From: Cryptomeria japonica
Lineage: Eukaryota; Streptophyta; Pinopsida; Cupressales; Cupressaceae
Direction of reading: 5' to 3'
NCBI RefSeq assembly: GCF_030272615.1
Contig: NC_081412.1
Span: 103,278,796 to 103,342,795 of the forward strand
DNA: 64,000 nucleotides
Part shown: positions 1-12,180 of the stretch, piece after piece
Layout of the letters: each line of letters starts with the position of its first letter
Numbering within the stretch: the first letter of the stretch is position 1
Program-made: the position numbers and the translations under genes
The notes under the pieces: model-generated
Databases searched by the model: none
What the model was told of the DNA's origin: nothing
What the model saw: only the letters and a program-made list of their open reading frames with translations

Positions 1-51
1 CTGGTATAACACTGATTCACCCCCCCTTCTCAGTGTTATTAGATTCCAACA
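1..51 (+). repeat. 3' end of a copia-type LTR (plus strand)
   Basis: The window opens inside an LTR. Visible are the C-run motif ending in tctcag, a 9-bp stem (6-14 with 31-39) around it, and a terminal attccaaca at 43-51. The next bases belong to a minus-strand gag fragment, so this LTR ends at 51 and its element or solo LTR lies to the left, outside the window. It appears to have inserted into the gag of the minus-strand element that follows. Confidence 0.6.
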
Positions 52-245
52 CTTGGTTCTTCTTTTCCCTTCAACTTGTCTAACAACTCTGTCCTCTTTT
101 CCCAAGAAGTGTTCAATTGATCTTTCAGGGTTTCAATGAAGTCTTCAACTGTGTCCATATTTATTTTTAGGCTACTCTTTTCATTCATTGATGCACCAAG
201 ATCTTCAAGTGCCATAGTAAGCTATCTTTGCAAACTAGAGTCCAT
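52..245 (-). pseudogene. N-terminal fragment of gag-like coiled-coil ORF of a minus-strand copia
   Basis: Reading the minus strand from an ATG at 243-245, about 64 codons run to the junction with the LTR at 51, with one in-frame TAG at codon 8 where CAG would be expected. The product is charged and heptad-like (many Leu, Glu, Lys), resembling the start of the gag-like ORF of element 3 at 38227. It lies just downstream of the primer-binding site and 5' LTR at 314-1480, where copia gag belongs. The rest is outside the window. It is a broken retrotransposon gene, not a host gene. Confidence 0.5.
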
Positions 246-298
246 TGATTCAATTTTCCAGATCTTCCTCAAGCTGTTAGTATTCTTTTGAGGAACTA

Positions 299-312
299 GG
301 CTTTGATACCAA
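299..312 (-). other. Primer-binding site, initiator-Met tRNA type
   Basis: On the minus strand the sequence TGGTATCAAAGCC directly follows the 3' end of the LTR. It is one base from the copia consensus TGGTATCAGAGCC, complementary to initiator tRNA-Met. It fixes the orientation of this element (minus) and shows that 314-1480 is its 5' LTR. Confidence 0.75.
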
Positions 313-313
313 T

Positions 314-1480
314 TTTTGGAATCAATAAACACTGGGAGGGGGTGAATCAGTGTTCCAGAATTTATGAATTTGTTAATTTGATTCTTTAATCATCAAATGC
401 ACAAGTAAGAAACTGAAATGCAGAAACACAAAATAAATATGTATATAACCATAACATCAATATTTTTACGTGGAAACCAGAAAAGGGAAAAACCACAGTG
501 GGATTTGAACCCACAATATTATTATACTATGGCTAGTAGTAAAACAATATTACATGAGGGGAATGCACATGCATTTAGGTACACTACCTAGAGCTCATTG
601 CTCGATTACAAGAGGGCTACAACCCAGAGAAAGGCTCACTGCCTTAGAAACTAATACATAATGATCACAATGAGTAATAAACTAAAGAAAATCATTTGAC
701 TATGCCGAATAACAGTTCTGGTTAGCTACAAAGTGATCCATTATGTTGTTCTAATAAACTATTTTGTTCTTCCCTGCTACCGATTACTGAATCAACTAAA
801 TTCACTTGAGGTGCACACATGAAACTACCCTCAATCACTCCCAAAATTATGTCACACATCATATCCATACACAAATGCATTAACCAAGTCAATCTTATAT
901 ATTTGCACTAACAAAAATGATCTCCCACAAGTTGGCTTCCCAAAATATCAGAATGTGAAATGTGTAGCTTGAAGTCGGCTCAAAAATTTACAAAAGCATG
1001 TTTTGGATCCAAAAAATATGATCACAGACTCTCCATAAGTTGGTCCAATTACCTCGAACTTGCAAACAACCACTGAATCACCTCAAAGAATCCACTCCAC
1101 ACATTACACCATCAATAATGAAGATAACCCTGTTAATCTACTCTACCGAATACCTGACCTTCTAACATTCTCAAGAAACATCATCAGAGGATAGGATTGA
1201 ATGATAATCTTCTTCTCATACCCAATCAACTTAATTCAGATCACTGAAGAAAAAAAAAATCACCGAAAATAAGAACTAACCAAGACTGTACATAGAGTAT
1301 CATCGATAGACTTACCAAAACTTACTCAAGACATCCTTAGGACATCCAGATATCCAAAAATCCATATCGGATAAGTTCAATAGGCTGAGTTTCTATCAAT
1401 GACAAATCCTAAGAAATCTCATGCATCATACATCATCAATCTCCACCAGAGCATTACCAAAATAGTGTCTTATGCCAACA
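314..1480 (-). repeat. 5' LTR of a minus-strand copia element nested in copia-1
   Basis: On the minus strand the LTR starts TGTTGGCATAAGAC at 1480 and ends at about 314 just before the primer-binding site, giving about 1,167 bp. It carries the C-run motif near its 3' end (plus coordinates 328-354) with a 7-bp stem, and a hairpin GTGGG-TTCAAAT-CCCAC at 498-514. Sequence to the right (1481 on) reads as copia-1 coding sequence, so this element inserted into copia-1. Its body extends leftward out of the window. Confidence 0.75.
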
Positions 1481-3075
1481 CAAATCATAGGCAACAAGAA
1501 TGAAGGTGTAGAAATAAGGAGAAGACATACAAGAAACAATGAACAAATCAATTTTTGTCTTGACTGAAATGGAACCAAAGAATTACAATGAAGCCAAAAA
1601 GAGTGAATAATGGTTGAAGGCAATGCAAGAGAAATTATGGTAGATAAAAAAGAGCAAAACATGTGATTTAGTGCCAAGGTCTACTGATAAAAATGTAATT
1701 GGCACAAAGTGGGTCTATAGGAATAAAGTGGATGAAGATGGAAAGGTAATAGGAAAAAAGGATAGGCTTGTATGCAAATGATACTCACAGGTGGAGGGCA
1801 TAGACTTTAAAGAAACATTTGCCCATATTTCTAGAATTGAAGCCATTAGGATGTCTTAGCTTTGTTAGCTTACAAAGGTTATAAAGTTTATAAATGGATG
1901 TCAAATCTGCATTCCTAAATGGCAACCTTGAAGAAGAAGTATACATTGAGAAACCTAAAGGATTTTAGTCATCTAAAAAAGGAGATTTTGTTTGAAGATT
2001 GAGGAGGGCACTAAATGGTTTAAAGAAAGCACCCAGAGCATGGTACTCTAGACTTGACAAGTATCTACATCAACAAGGCTTTAAGAAAGGATGTTCTGAC
2101 AACAACTTATACATCAAAGCTAAAGGTAATCTCATGATTATACTTGTTTATGTAGATGACATTATATCTATTGGGAACAAAAATTTGTTTGTGTAAGGAA
2201 TTTTCTAATTAAATGCAATTAGAATTTGAAATGTCCATGTTAGAAGAGTTGTCCTACTTTCTTGGTTTGCAAATATCCCAGTTGAGAAAAGGTATATTCA
2301 TTTTACAAACCAAGTATACAAATGATATGTTAAAGAAGTTTCAAATGGATGATTGCAAGCCTATTAATAATCCCATGGTGACTGGATGTAAGTTGAGAAA
2401 AATTGATGAGTCACCTCATGTTGATTAGACCTTGTATAGATCAATGATTGGAAGTCTTTTGTATCTAGCTTCCTATAGGCTAGACATTGTGCAAGTTGTA
2501 TGCATGGTAGCCATATTTCAATCAGCTCCTAAGGAATCTCATGTAAACATAGTTAGAAAAATCTTCAAATATTTGCAGGGCACCTTGGACTATGATTTGA
2601 GTGATGACTTTACATTACAAGCCTACACAGATGTAGATTGGCTAGGTTGTGTTGATGAGAGGAAGATCACCAGTGGTTGAGCTTTCTTCCTTGGTGGTAG
2701 ATTAGTTTCATGGAAAAACAAGAAACAATAATCCATATCTTTATCCACTACTAAGGCCTAGTACATAGCAGCTATTTCATGTTGCAAAGGGGTTCTCTAG
2801 ATGAAACAAACACTCAAGGATATCTAGGTAGAATACTCATACCCCATTTCCATTATGTGTGACAATTTAAATGCAATTAATATCTCCAAAAATCTTGTAA
2901 TTCTCTCAAAAACAAAACACATTACCATTAAGTATCATTTCTTGAGGGAAAAAGTAGTTGAAAAGGAGGTTAAGGTGGAGTATGTGAGCATAGGTGAATA
3001 GGTAGCATACATTTTTATAAAGCCACTACCTAAGAATACTTTTGAATATCTGAGACTGAGGTTGGGTGTTGTCCC
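1481..3075 (+). pseudogene. copia-1 pol remnant: reverse transcriptase and RNase H
   Basis: Ty1/copia pol, 5' part missing (cut by the minus-strand element at 1481). Order seen: the linker and RT start (LTEMEPKNY near 1570, GTKWVYRNKVDEDG near 1700, VEGIDFKETFAH near 1790), the RT finger MDVKSAFLNGNLEEEVYIE near 1894, the catalytic YVDDIISIG near 2150, SMIGSLLYLAS near 2441, and RNase H with AYTDVDWLG near 2620 through TKHITIKYHFLREK near 2920. Many stops (for example TAG after 1640, TGA near 1778, TAG near 1966) and frame changes break it. The catalytic YVDD is kept, but the gene cannot be translated through. Confidence 0.9.
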
Positions 3076-3400
3076 TCTCTTTTTCAAAACTTCAATGTAT
3101 ATAGAGGCATGTGGTTCAGAGGAAGCTCATTTCCTTAATCATACATCCCTAAACTAGTTTGTGCTCTAAGGGAGATGGGGCATAGGGGTTCTAGTTCTCA
3201 AGGGGAGACTATATTTTTCAACAGAGACATCATAGGTGTAGCTATTGCATAAGGAATAGGGGGAGAGTGTATATCATTCATTTTTAGATCTAGTACAGAT
3301 TGATGGTATGCCTAAAAGTTGGTTCTATAGTGTGATGAGTTGAAACACCCTCTACCATTGTTGTCAAAGGGCAAGAAGATAAACACGGTTGACATCAATG

Positions 3401-3414
3401 CCAAAGGGGGATAT
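3401..3414 (+). other. Polypurine tract of copia-1
   Basis: The stretch ccaaagggggata lies immediately before the LTR start TGTTGG at 3415 and primes plus-strand synthesis in LTR elements. A second, weaker copy of the same context (cattgttgtcaaaggg) lies at 3356-3371. Confidence 0.7.
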
Positions 3415-5584
3415 TGTTGGCATTGAATTGTCATTGATGTCAATATTGTGCAACTATGATCAAGCATTGAGTAGAAAAGAATATATTTAGCAAACTGGCC
3501 ATTGTTTGAAAGTTGTATTAAGTATAAAGGCATTCATTTGATGTTGATGAGACAATCTCATGTCTTATCAATCAAGAAGAAGAATATTAGGTTCGTCGAT
3601 GAGACAATCTTAGGTCTCATCAATTAGGAAATGGAAGGAGGCCATCGAGCATGTCAATTTGGTCTTAATATTTTATCCCACATTGGTCATATGAGGGTGG
3701 TTTTTGGTCTTTTTATAGACCAAAGCATAAAGGTTAAGTGAGCAATAGCTCACATGCATTTTTTGCTCACCTTAGAGCATGGATCAACCAAGCTATGTCG
3801 ATGATACATTGCCTTCGGTATGAGAAGTTTCAGGTCTTATTGACATGCAATGTGTCACTGATGCGAAGAGTGTAGTGGAAGTTCATCAGTGAGGTTTAAT
3901 CTATGTCTCACTAACATTGAATGTCACACTAATATGGAATGTTTGAAAGGTCATGGTGGAATTTCAGGGAGAGTTGGTCTCAGTCTCATTGATCAAGCAA
4001 AATGGGAAGGAATTCATTGGTGTGTCATTGAGATATCCTCTGTGCCTTGCTAATCAAATGAAAGGAAGAGTGTCGACTTGGATAGACAACATGGTAGATG
4101 AGGTGGTATGTAGAACCACCAAAATCAAAAGGTCAAAAGATCATTGTCAAGAGATTTTTGATTGAAAAGAGATATGAAATCATCTCTTCAATACGATGTT
4201 GTAACATTGATATGGTATGTGACAAGCTGTGTGGAACCCACAATGTTGACATCAAGGTGATATGCTCATGTCTCTTCAATAAAGTTTATGGATTTCCATC
4301 AACATGATATTGATATGTTGATTAGACATTTTATATGTCTTATCAATCGATCAAGGTAGTGTGAGCTCATGATAGTATAGTGTAAGGATGTGGTTAAAAT
4401 AACTTGGTGAAGCTCTCACTAATTAGACAAGCTAGTGAGAGACCCTGGTAAAGTGATCATCTCCATCAAGAAAACATTAAGACATTGATCTTAAGATATA
4501 ATACATATCCCATCGATTAGGTAAGGTGAATTGTGGCATTGGTATATGGAGGAGACTCTAGGTATGTCACATTGACCACATCAAGAAATTTTGAATGGCA
4601 AGGCATCGAGAAAACATGGACACAACAATAATACAATTTCTTTGTCTCATCAATAAAATAACCAATGGGGGATTTCCACAATAACATGATAGAGTGTGAG
4701 TGTTGACCAAGGTTGAAATGCTAACCAAAAAGGAGCCTACAGATGTGGAAAGTACAATCCTAATGTTATTTGTCAAAGATGATATTTTTGTCTAAGGAAG
4801 GAAATAAATGTTGACAAAGAACCATTGGGAAACAAATTAAATCTGTTTGAGAGGATTTGAAACAAAACATAGAATGAAATTAATATTGGTGGCTATCAGT
4901 CTTAAGGTAAGTGGAATATGATCAAATCCTTTTGCAGATTGATAAGTGAATTTAATTTAGGCAAAGGTGAGAGTTTTTATGAGCTAGAAAGAGAGAAACA
5001 AAAGGTAATTTTGGTAATACATTTTGAAGGGAGAAGAATTAAAAGAGTAGTGTGGAACAATGAGAGAAAAAGAGAAAATCAGAGAGGAGAAATGGAAGAA
5101 GGGAAGAACGTATAAAGAAGAAGAGGATACAGAGGTAGAATAGATTCAGAGAACTTTTTTTGTTGAAGACAAATAGGGAAGACAAAGAAAGAAGCATAGA
5201 TAGAGAAGTAGAGTACAACATAGAGTTACAAAACATCATTTGTATCAAGGTACCTAAATTGTCATTGAAATATTTTTATTGGAATTCATCTGAGTGGGTG
5301 ATAAAATTAAGGGTTGGTGCTCCTTTGGGATGGTGCCCATAAAATTATAATTATAATATTTTCATTGTGAGGTTGGATTAGAGCAATAGACTCTAGGAGC
5401 TATTCTTAGTGAGATTTTTCTCCACTATGGGTTTTCCTTGCTTATTTGGTGTTATATATGTGTATTCTTTCCTTGTGCTTGTGTTTTGATCTCTCTGCAT
5501 TTCAATTATCAGTGTTTGATTGATTAGAATGTCAATTTTTAATTTCCATTGATTCACCCCCCTCTCAATGATCTATTTGTGTTC
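3415..5584 (+). repeat. 3' LTR of copia-1
   Basis: Begins TGTTGGCATTG right after the polypurine tract, includes the usual gtcattgatgtc phrase, and reaches the C-run motif at about 5551-5565 (stem CATTG/CAATG at 5547-5551 and 5566-5570), ending near tgttca at 5584. At about 2.17 kb it is the longest LTR of this type here, so it may contain an unrecognised insertion. Several ORFs of 60-70 codons lie inside it but show no protein family and are taken as chance. Confidence 0.65.
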
Positions 5585-5613
5585 ATAAATGAGTTGTAAA
5601 AGGGAGCTACACA

Positions 5614-6060
5614 TGTTGATGTGTGTTTTGACACATTATAAGAAATATCGATTGGAGATAAGGTTGGCTTGACTTTATTGGGTGGTTTTAGCCCATAGTT
5701 TTGTAATATCATTTTATAGTTTCATGTATTGTATCTCCTATATATAGGTACATGAGATAGAGCTTGCGTGTAAGAGTCATATAGCTATTGAGTTACATTT
5801 GAATCTCTATTTGGTGGTACTCCTATGAAGAGCTGTCTCTACAAGTATATCATAATTTATTATTGATTTATGAATAATATATTGGGTGGCTTTTGTAGTA
5901 TGGGGTTTTCTCTCAAAAGGGTTTCCCCCTTGTAAATCACTGTGTTTTTGTACGCATGATATTTCTATTTATGTTTATTTCTATTAAGTTTATGCAACTA
6001 TTGTAACGATCTATAAATATTTTTTCATTACCCTCCTCTCAAGGTTAGTGTATGAAGTTA
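5614..6060 (+). repeat. Degraded LTR remnant, Tork-like end
   Basis: Possible start TGTTGATGTG at 5614, a TATA-like stretch near 5735, a phrase ggggttttctctcaaaaggg near 5905, and an end-like cctcctctcaaggttagtgt near 6035. The last phrase resembles the LTR end of the Tork-like element at 49214 (ctcaagattagcgtagga). No clear target duplication was found, so the boundaries are approximate. Confidence 0.4.
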
Positions 6061-6190
6061 TTTTGCTACTTAACTTCCTTACACCTCATCCACTCTATCT
6101 CATGATATACCTATATATTAATATCACAACCTCCCTTCCACTCCATCCAATAATCCTCCTCAAAATAACATTTCTAATAAATATGAAGAG

Positions 6191-7236
6191 TGTTGGTATT
6201 TTGGTATGGTTTTGTCATTGATGTCAACACCTACTTTGAAGATCCAGCAACATTCACCGGCATGCAAATAAACTGTGCAAAAGTTACTGGTATATGGTTC
6301 ATCGGCAGGATATATTGTTCACTAGTATCTGGAATAATATGGAAGACACTTGGTAAAGTCGAAGACATTGTGTGGGCACTTTGTTTTGAAGAATTAATCA
6401 TTGGTATATTCATATTTGCATATTTGTTTTTACCGGCAAATAGGTCCAGGTTATCTAGGGTTACACCGGCAGGTTTATCTTTTCCAGATTAGCATGGCAT
6501 ACTATGGAGATGATTTATTATTGTTGTAAATGCATTAAGCTGACATGTTAAATTGGCTATTGCATTGGATATTATATTGTTTGTAAAATGTTTTTATTGT
6601 AATATCTTGTAGAGACGACCTACTAAAATTGGTCTTAGGGTATGGTATAAATGTAAGATCTTATTTGTAAGATCAAGTGTGGAATGCGAAAAAGAATTGA
6701 GTGAAGGTATATGCGAGATCAAGCAGGGATATACATGAAGACATCATTTGAAGGTGAAGTTAGGTTTTTGTAGAAGCATATTAGCATTACACCAGTACTG
6801 AATCCAGCATATGAAGATGCTATTTTGTGCAGTACATTCTTATTGGATTTAACCATCCAACTATAGTCAGTGTGACTCCCATTTTGTGATTGAGTAGTGA
6901 GCTCTAGGCTGTTGGCCTTTCTGCATGTGCAGACCCCATTTATGTACACTTACTATCTGTAGTAGTATCATTTGATTGTGGGTAAGGTTTCCCACCATGG
7001 TTTTTCCCCTTACAGGGTTTCCATGTACAAATATTGGTGTCATGTGTTGTGGATGACTTTATGTTTATGTTTCATGCATTAATTCTTACCAGTATAGTAA
7101 TTTACTATTAACATTGTCTACCGCCATACTTAATTGGTTTACCGGTATTAAGCATTAAGTTGGTTAATTAGTTTTTGGTTTGAATTTATTAGACAACTGA
7201 TTCACCCCCCCTCTCAGTTGTCTCCGGGACCTAACA
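6191..7236 (+). repeat. Solo LTR with perfect 5-bp target-site duplication
   Basis: Starts TGTTGGTATT and ends ACCTAACA, 1,046 bp, flanked by aagag on both sides (6186-6190 and 7237-7241). It holds the phrase gtcattgatgtcaacac near the start, a hairpin GTGGG/CCCAC at 6978-6995, and the C-run motif at 7199-7214 inside a perfect 9-bp stem (7191-7199 with 7215-7223). No polypurine tract, primer site or coding sequence adjoins it, so it is a solo LTR left by LTR-LTR recombination. The 100-codon ORF at 6190-6492 inside it is not a gene. Confidence 0.88.
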
Positions 7237-7241
7237 AAGAG

Positions 7242-10200
7242 ATCCCTCCCACCCCATCAAATGATCCCATTCTATATCTTGATCCAAATCCACGTTATGA
7301 TATTCATCCTTATTAAGATCAACATGTCAACTTATCCCATCCAATGATAACCTTCCACTACAAGAACAAGATATCCATGTTATCTTTTCTAATTATCCCA
7401 TTTCTCATGAGTATATAGATATCCCCACTCCACTACATGATACCATTCCAGGTCAAAATCAAAGCATCCCTTAATTATCAATTCATGATCCTAATCCTTC
7501 TCAAGATTCCAATATTTTATGTAACCCCCCAATGATCCTATTTAATGTTAAGATCAAAGCATCCCTTCATATCTATCTCATGATCCTAATCCTCCATAAG
7601 CTCCGATCCCCCCTATCCAAGCTATCCATGACCACATACCTATCAAATGAGTTCCTCCAATTTCATCCAGTCCAATTTACTCTATGAACCTATCTTTTCT
7701 TCAATATCATATCCTCCTCAAAATAACTCACATATTGTTTGTAAAGAAATATGTATCCCATTCGTAAAAGGATTTTTCCAAACATGAATTATCAGTGCAA
7801 AATGTTAGGCCTTCATGTGAAAGGTATCTTAGAACCTATAATGGTGAAAAGTTAGGGTTTCCACCATTAGAGAGATGAAAACCACTAAATTGCCATTACA
7901 TTCAAAGGAGTGTGAAATCCAATAGTTCCAATCCCAAATGAATAGTGATAAGTACTTAATACTGAATAGATTTAATGGGTGTGTGAATTTATTGACCCTC
8001 TTTTGTGAGTTGAAATGCTAAATTAAGGTAAGATGCTAAATAATGAAGGTGAAACTGAGAAAATAGTGAGCCATAGACATAGGATTTTTGCATGCACCTA
8101 GATCTGAGCAATATATGCAGATTCAAACTTGATCCCTGAAAAAGCTCCAAAAATATCAAGACCATGGTGGTGGGCACCTTGGTCCTCCTACTTTTTTGTA
8201 CGTCAAAAAGGGTTGATTCATCTCTGCAAATAAAGCTTATTTTGAAGATTGCAACTCCATACCTATTTCCTGCACACAAAAAGAAGGGGAAATAGGTTGG
8301 GAATAGGGGTTTTCCTAAGTCAAACCCTGGTTTAGGAATTAACCTTGAATGATATATTGTAAATACTTGAAATAAATGATTGAAAGGTATACTTCAGATC
8401 TGCAATGACTGATAATGATGCTTTTCTTCTTGAATGCAATCACATATGTTGTATGAAATGGCATGAACATGACAAAAATCTAATCACACACACATGCTTG
8501 CATAGGAATGATGTAAAGTTTGCTCCACAATTGATAGATGAAGAATATGCAGCCTTGAAGACCTCATGAAATTCTTGATGATGGATACTTCAATGCTTAC
8601 ATGCTTGATTTCTTGATTATAGTGCTACCAATATCTCTCTTTTTATGAATGTATATCTAAATGAGAGGGGAAAGCCTCCTTATATACTTCCTTATAGTCA
8701 AACATTAATTTTCTATCACAAGATGACATGAAGCAAAGTTTCTTGCTCAAAATTTGGATAGGGCAAAGGGTTTAAATTAGAGCCCAATTAGGGATGAACA
8801 TGGCATGGCGTCGTGGTCCTAGTGAGGAATAAGGCACCACACCCTGGTCCTACCCCATATTTGGACTAGGGTTAAGGGTCTCAGCATGGTATAATGTGAA
8901 AATATGGCCATTATTGCATGGTGCATACATAAATAGGTCCTGATCAAGCATGATGATGCAAACACTAAGGTGAGGTCCCCAAATGTAGTCAAAATTGCAA
9001 AGGGTACAATTTTAATACATTACAAAATGTATACATATTAAATTAAATCTAAATTACCATAGACTTTGGTATCAAGATCATGATCAAGATATTGGTGCCC
9101 CTTCCATCCATATAAATCCAAAATCCACTCATCAAAATCTAAACATCACCATCCTCCATCTTATTGGAAGTCTATATTTCTCACCCTTATATTCCAAAGC
9201 CTAGTTCTTTATTTCTTCCATCCATTTTGGGTCCCTATTTTTCAAATTCAATTCTTTCATCTCTTCCATCCATACTGGGTCCCTACATTCCTCTAGCCAT
9301 CATTCCTATGTCAAAATAGTTTCCTCTTACCATACATCAAGATCAAAAAAGGAACATATCCTTGGAATCCTTCCAACATCCAATCTCCATTAAGTCATCC
9401 ATAAGACTTCCATATCACTCCTCTCCATCCACCAATCTCATTTCTCTTTGAAGCAATTTGAAATGTAAATCTAAAATGTATAAATCCAATAATCGACATG
9501 TTGCCATGGATCAACATGTCCTCTCAAAAATACATTTAAAAGAAAAGAAAAATATGATCCAAAATGCAACAAAGGACCCTAAAGAAAAAATAATAAATTA
9601 AAAAGCCAAAAAGGGATAGGAATAAAAAATTAAAAAATTAAAAACCACGTGGATTCCCAAACTACTCATAGATGAAATACATATAAATTTATAATCTAAA
9701 TTTAAATCCAAATATGCTAATCCAATAGCTTCTTTTACTCCTAGTTCCTCCAATCATCAACTTAAAATGACCTCATCCTCCAAATCCATTTTGGGTCCTT
9801 GTGTCCCAAAATTCTCACCCACCCCTCCATAAAAGTCAAAATCAAACTCTTTTTTAAAACTAAATCACCCTTCAAGGTGTGTGCCAATGTTGATATTGAA
9901 AAATTTCCATGCACTTATCCACAAGTCTTTTGTCATCACATCCATCATCCAACATTAATCCCAGATAATCCCACTTTAATCCAATCCTTTTCATAAATCC
10001 TTATTCCTCTCCATTTTCCCATCAATTCTATAAACTTAACCATAATTATACCAATGTCTATGAGCATACTTCCAATTTTCATGTGGTGTATTATAGAACA
10101 TCTTTAAAGGATACTATATGTGGAACTATATTCTTTAGCCCTTCCATCTCTCCATCACCAATCCCATTGCACTATACAACTACATGGAAACTTCATACAT

Positions 10201-11595
10201 ACATCCACATCATACCATCTATTTTTCCACCATCTTGTTTATGCCCATCCCCTTTTTCCACCTTCTATCATGGCAAAGCTAAGAATCCTCACAAGAATTG
10301 CATATCTATCTATAATATATTATACACTTTATCTCGGTTAAATTATGTATATCCTCCATCCAATACCCTCATCCCTTTATCATTCATTCTATCCAAATAA
10401 TTTGTATCCAATTCCATCCTCAATTCCCTTCTTTTATCTAGATAAGATTAGAGAAAAAATATCCATATCTTATCAATATCCTATTTATATAACCCATCCT
10501 ACCCAAAATTGTTCTCCTATTTTACCTTTTATATTTGTAAGGCTACTGGAAAAATATACATGCATGTTTATCATATTGACATAATAACATCCTTCAGACA
10601 TCCATTCCATGCATATAATTTTCATCCATCATCCCCTTTTCTTCTCTAATTTTTATAAAGACTAGGGGTAAAATATCTATGCATTCTTTGGAAATGGAAA
10701 TAATTACATTCTTCACCAACCATATCCTTTATGCACCATCCTCTCATTTCAAGAATATTTTACTATCTTTGATTCATGATTGCACTACCTCTAGTTTGGG
10801 GCATCTTGTTCCTTTAGAACGTAATCCTTGGAGCACAATCCTCATACCCCCTCATCTCTCATACCTCATCCATCCACTCAATACCATATCTTAAATTTAA
10901 GTCATCCCTCCATATTTTCATCTTTGACCATGCATTGGATTTCCCTTATCATCAGTTCCTATCCATTCCTCTATTATAGCCATCATACTCTATCCTAATC
11001 CATTCGTCCTCCTAATATAGTTCATCCAATAAAAACAATCCTAATTTATGCAATCCAATTTTTCAATCTAGTCCATCATCCTTAATAAATCCATAGATTT
11101 TGATCTAAATCAATTGATGACTCATTGATCTACATTAACCAAATAATCATCATAGGGATGTATCATTGCCAATCAAAGTACTATTTTATCATTAACAACA
11201 CAATCATTAGGGTAAAAATTATTCTTATCATTAACTTTTTTATCCTCATCTAAACATTGGGTTTTTAGCTTGATTTAGAGAAAAGTCTTGGTTTCATTTT
11301 AGTTTGTTGTGCATTTTTTATTTTTTTGGTGTTTGTTCTCATTGTTTACATCTATCATGGTATTTCATATTATAATTTTATAAGGTACATGTTTGCATTT
11401 TACCCTTTTTATCACATACTTGGCACATTGTCACCCTAGTTGCTTATACCTTGGTATATGATGATAAGAATAATATAAAATCTAGGTTGCTTATAACTTT
11501 GTCGCATGATGATCATCCATCATTCCTCTCAACCCATGTCTTTATTATCCCTTTCATCCATGTCTTCTTCCATTTCTTTTTTGTTGAATTTTGAT
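7242..11595. other. Gene-free, pyrimidine-rich old intergenic DNA
   Basis: About 4.3 kb without a recognisable gene. The plus strand at 7242-7740 and 9080-11100 is rich in irregular catcc, tccat and atcctc runs, interrupted at about 7740-9070 by unrelated AT-rich sequence. The short ORFs here (for example 10083-10400, rich in Pro, Ser and His) follow from the skewed composition and show no conserved motif. The same composition continues on both sides of the solo LTR at 6191-7236. Confidence 0.6.
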
Positions 11596-12180
11596 AGATC
11601 TGATACCATGTTCAACTTAAGATTGATGATACAACTATTGGAGTCAAGAATCATCCGCAAGAAAATTATTTGTCACACTAAAGAGATCAAGAAAACATTG
11701 TATTATTGCACACACCATTGATTAGAGAGAATTATAATGAATGGATGAATTCTTAAAAAGGGATGAATGTAACCCTAGGTACAAAACGCTAATGCTAAAA
11801 TTAAGAGAACTAAAGCAATACAAAGTAGGAGCTAAATTATGCTCAACTACAACTATAAAAGAAAACTCTAGAAAACAAAAAACACCTAAGATTAGCTTAA
11901 GTGAATAAGTAATAAAGGACCCAATTAATAAATAATTAGATAAATGCCCTAATTACTTCAACATTTTCTCTTAATATTAACTTAGGGATAAGCTGAAGAG
12001 ATAATAATGAATGTATAATGGATGCATGAATGAGTACAAACAACAAAGGCCTTATTTGGTAGTCATGTACAAACTAATGCAACTCTCACAGATAGAGAAA
12101 ATGAGAGAAACCTATTGCGAGAAAACTCTTCTCCAAAAGAGAGAAAACACAATAATTGTACTAGAGAAAGAAGGAAAGGA
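11596..12180 (-). repeat. Old minus-strand copia LTR remnant with primer-site-like boundary
   Basis: On the minus strand the sequence ACATGGTATCAGATC at 11596-11610 looks like an LTR end followed by an initiator-Met primer site. The segment 11721-11956 recurs in the same orientation at 46397-46635 with roughly 85% identity by eye. Copia-2 inserted at 12180, so this remnant originally joined the sequence now starting at 44998. Its outer limit is not defined. Confidence 0.4.

Noticed and set aside
498-514. Calling a tRNA gene at the T-arm-like hairpin
   Set aside because: No acceptor, D or anticodon stem at the right distances; only the T-arm shape is present.
6190-6492. 100-codon plus-strand ORF with a hydrophobic stretch
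   Set aside because: Lies entirely inside a solo LTR with a perfect target duplication; no relation to a protein family.
7989-8279. 96-codon minus-strand ORF
   Set aside because: No motif, no splice or promoter context, and unrelated to neighbours.
10083-10400. 105-codon plus-strand ORF with overlapping ORFs to 10584
   Set aside because: Lies in pyrimidine-biased DNA, rich in Pro, Ser, His and Ile with no domain pattern; three frames are open at once, as expected from composition.
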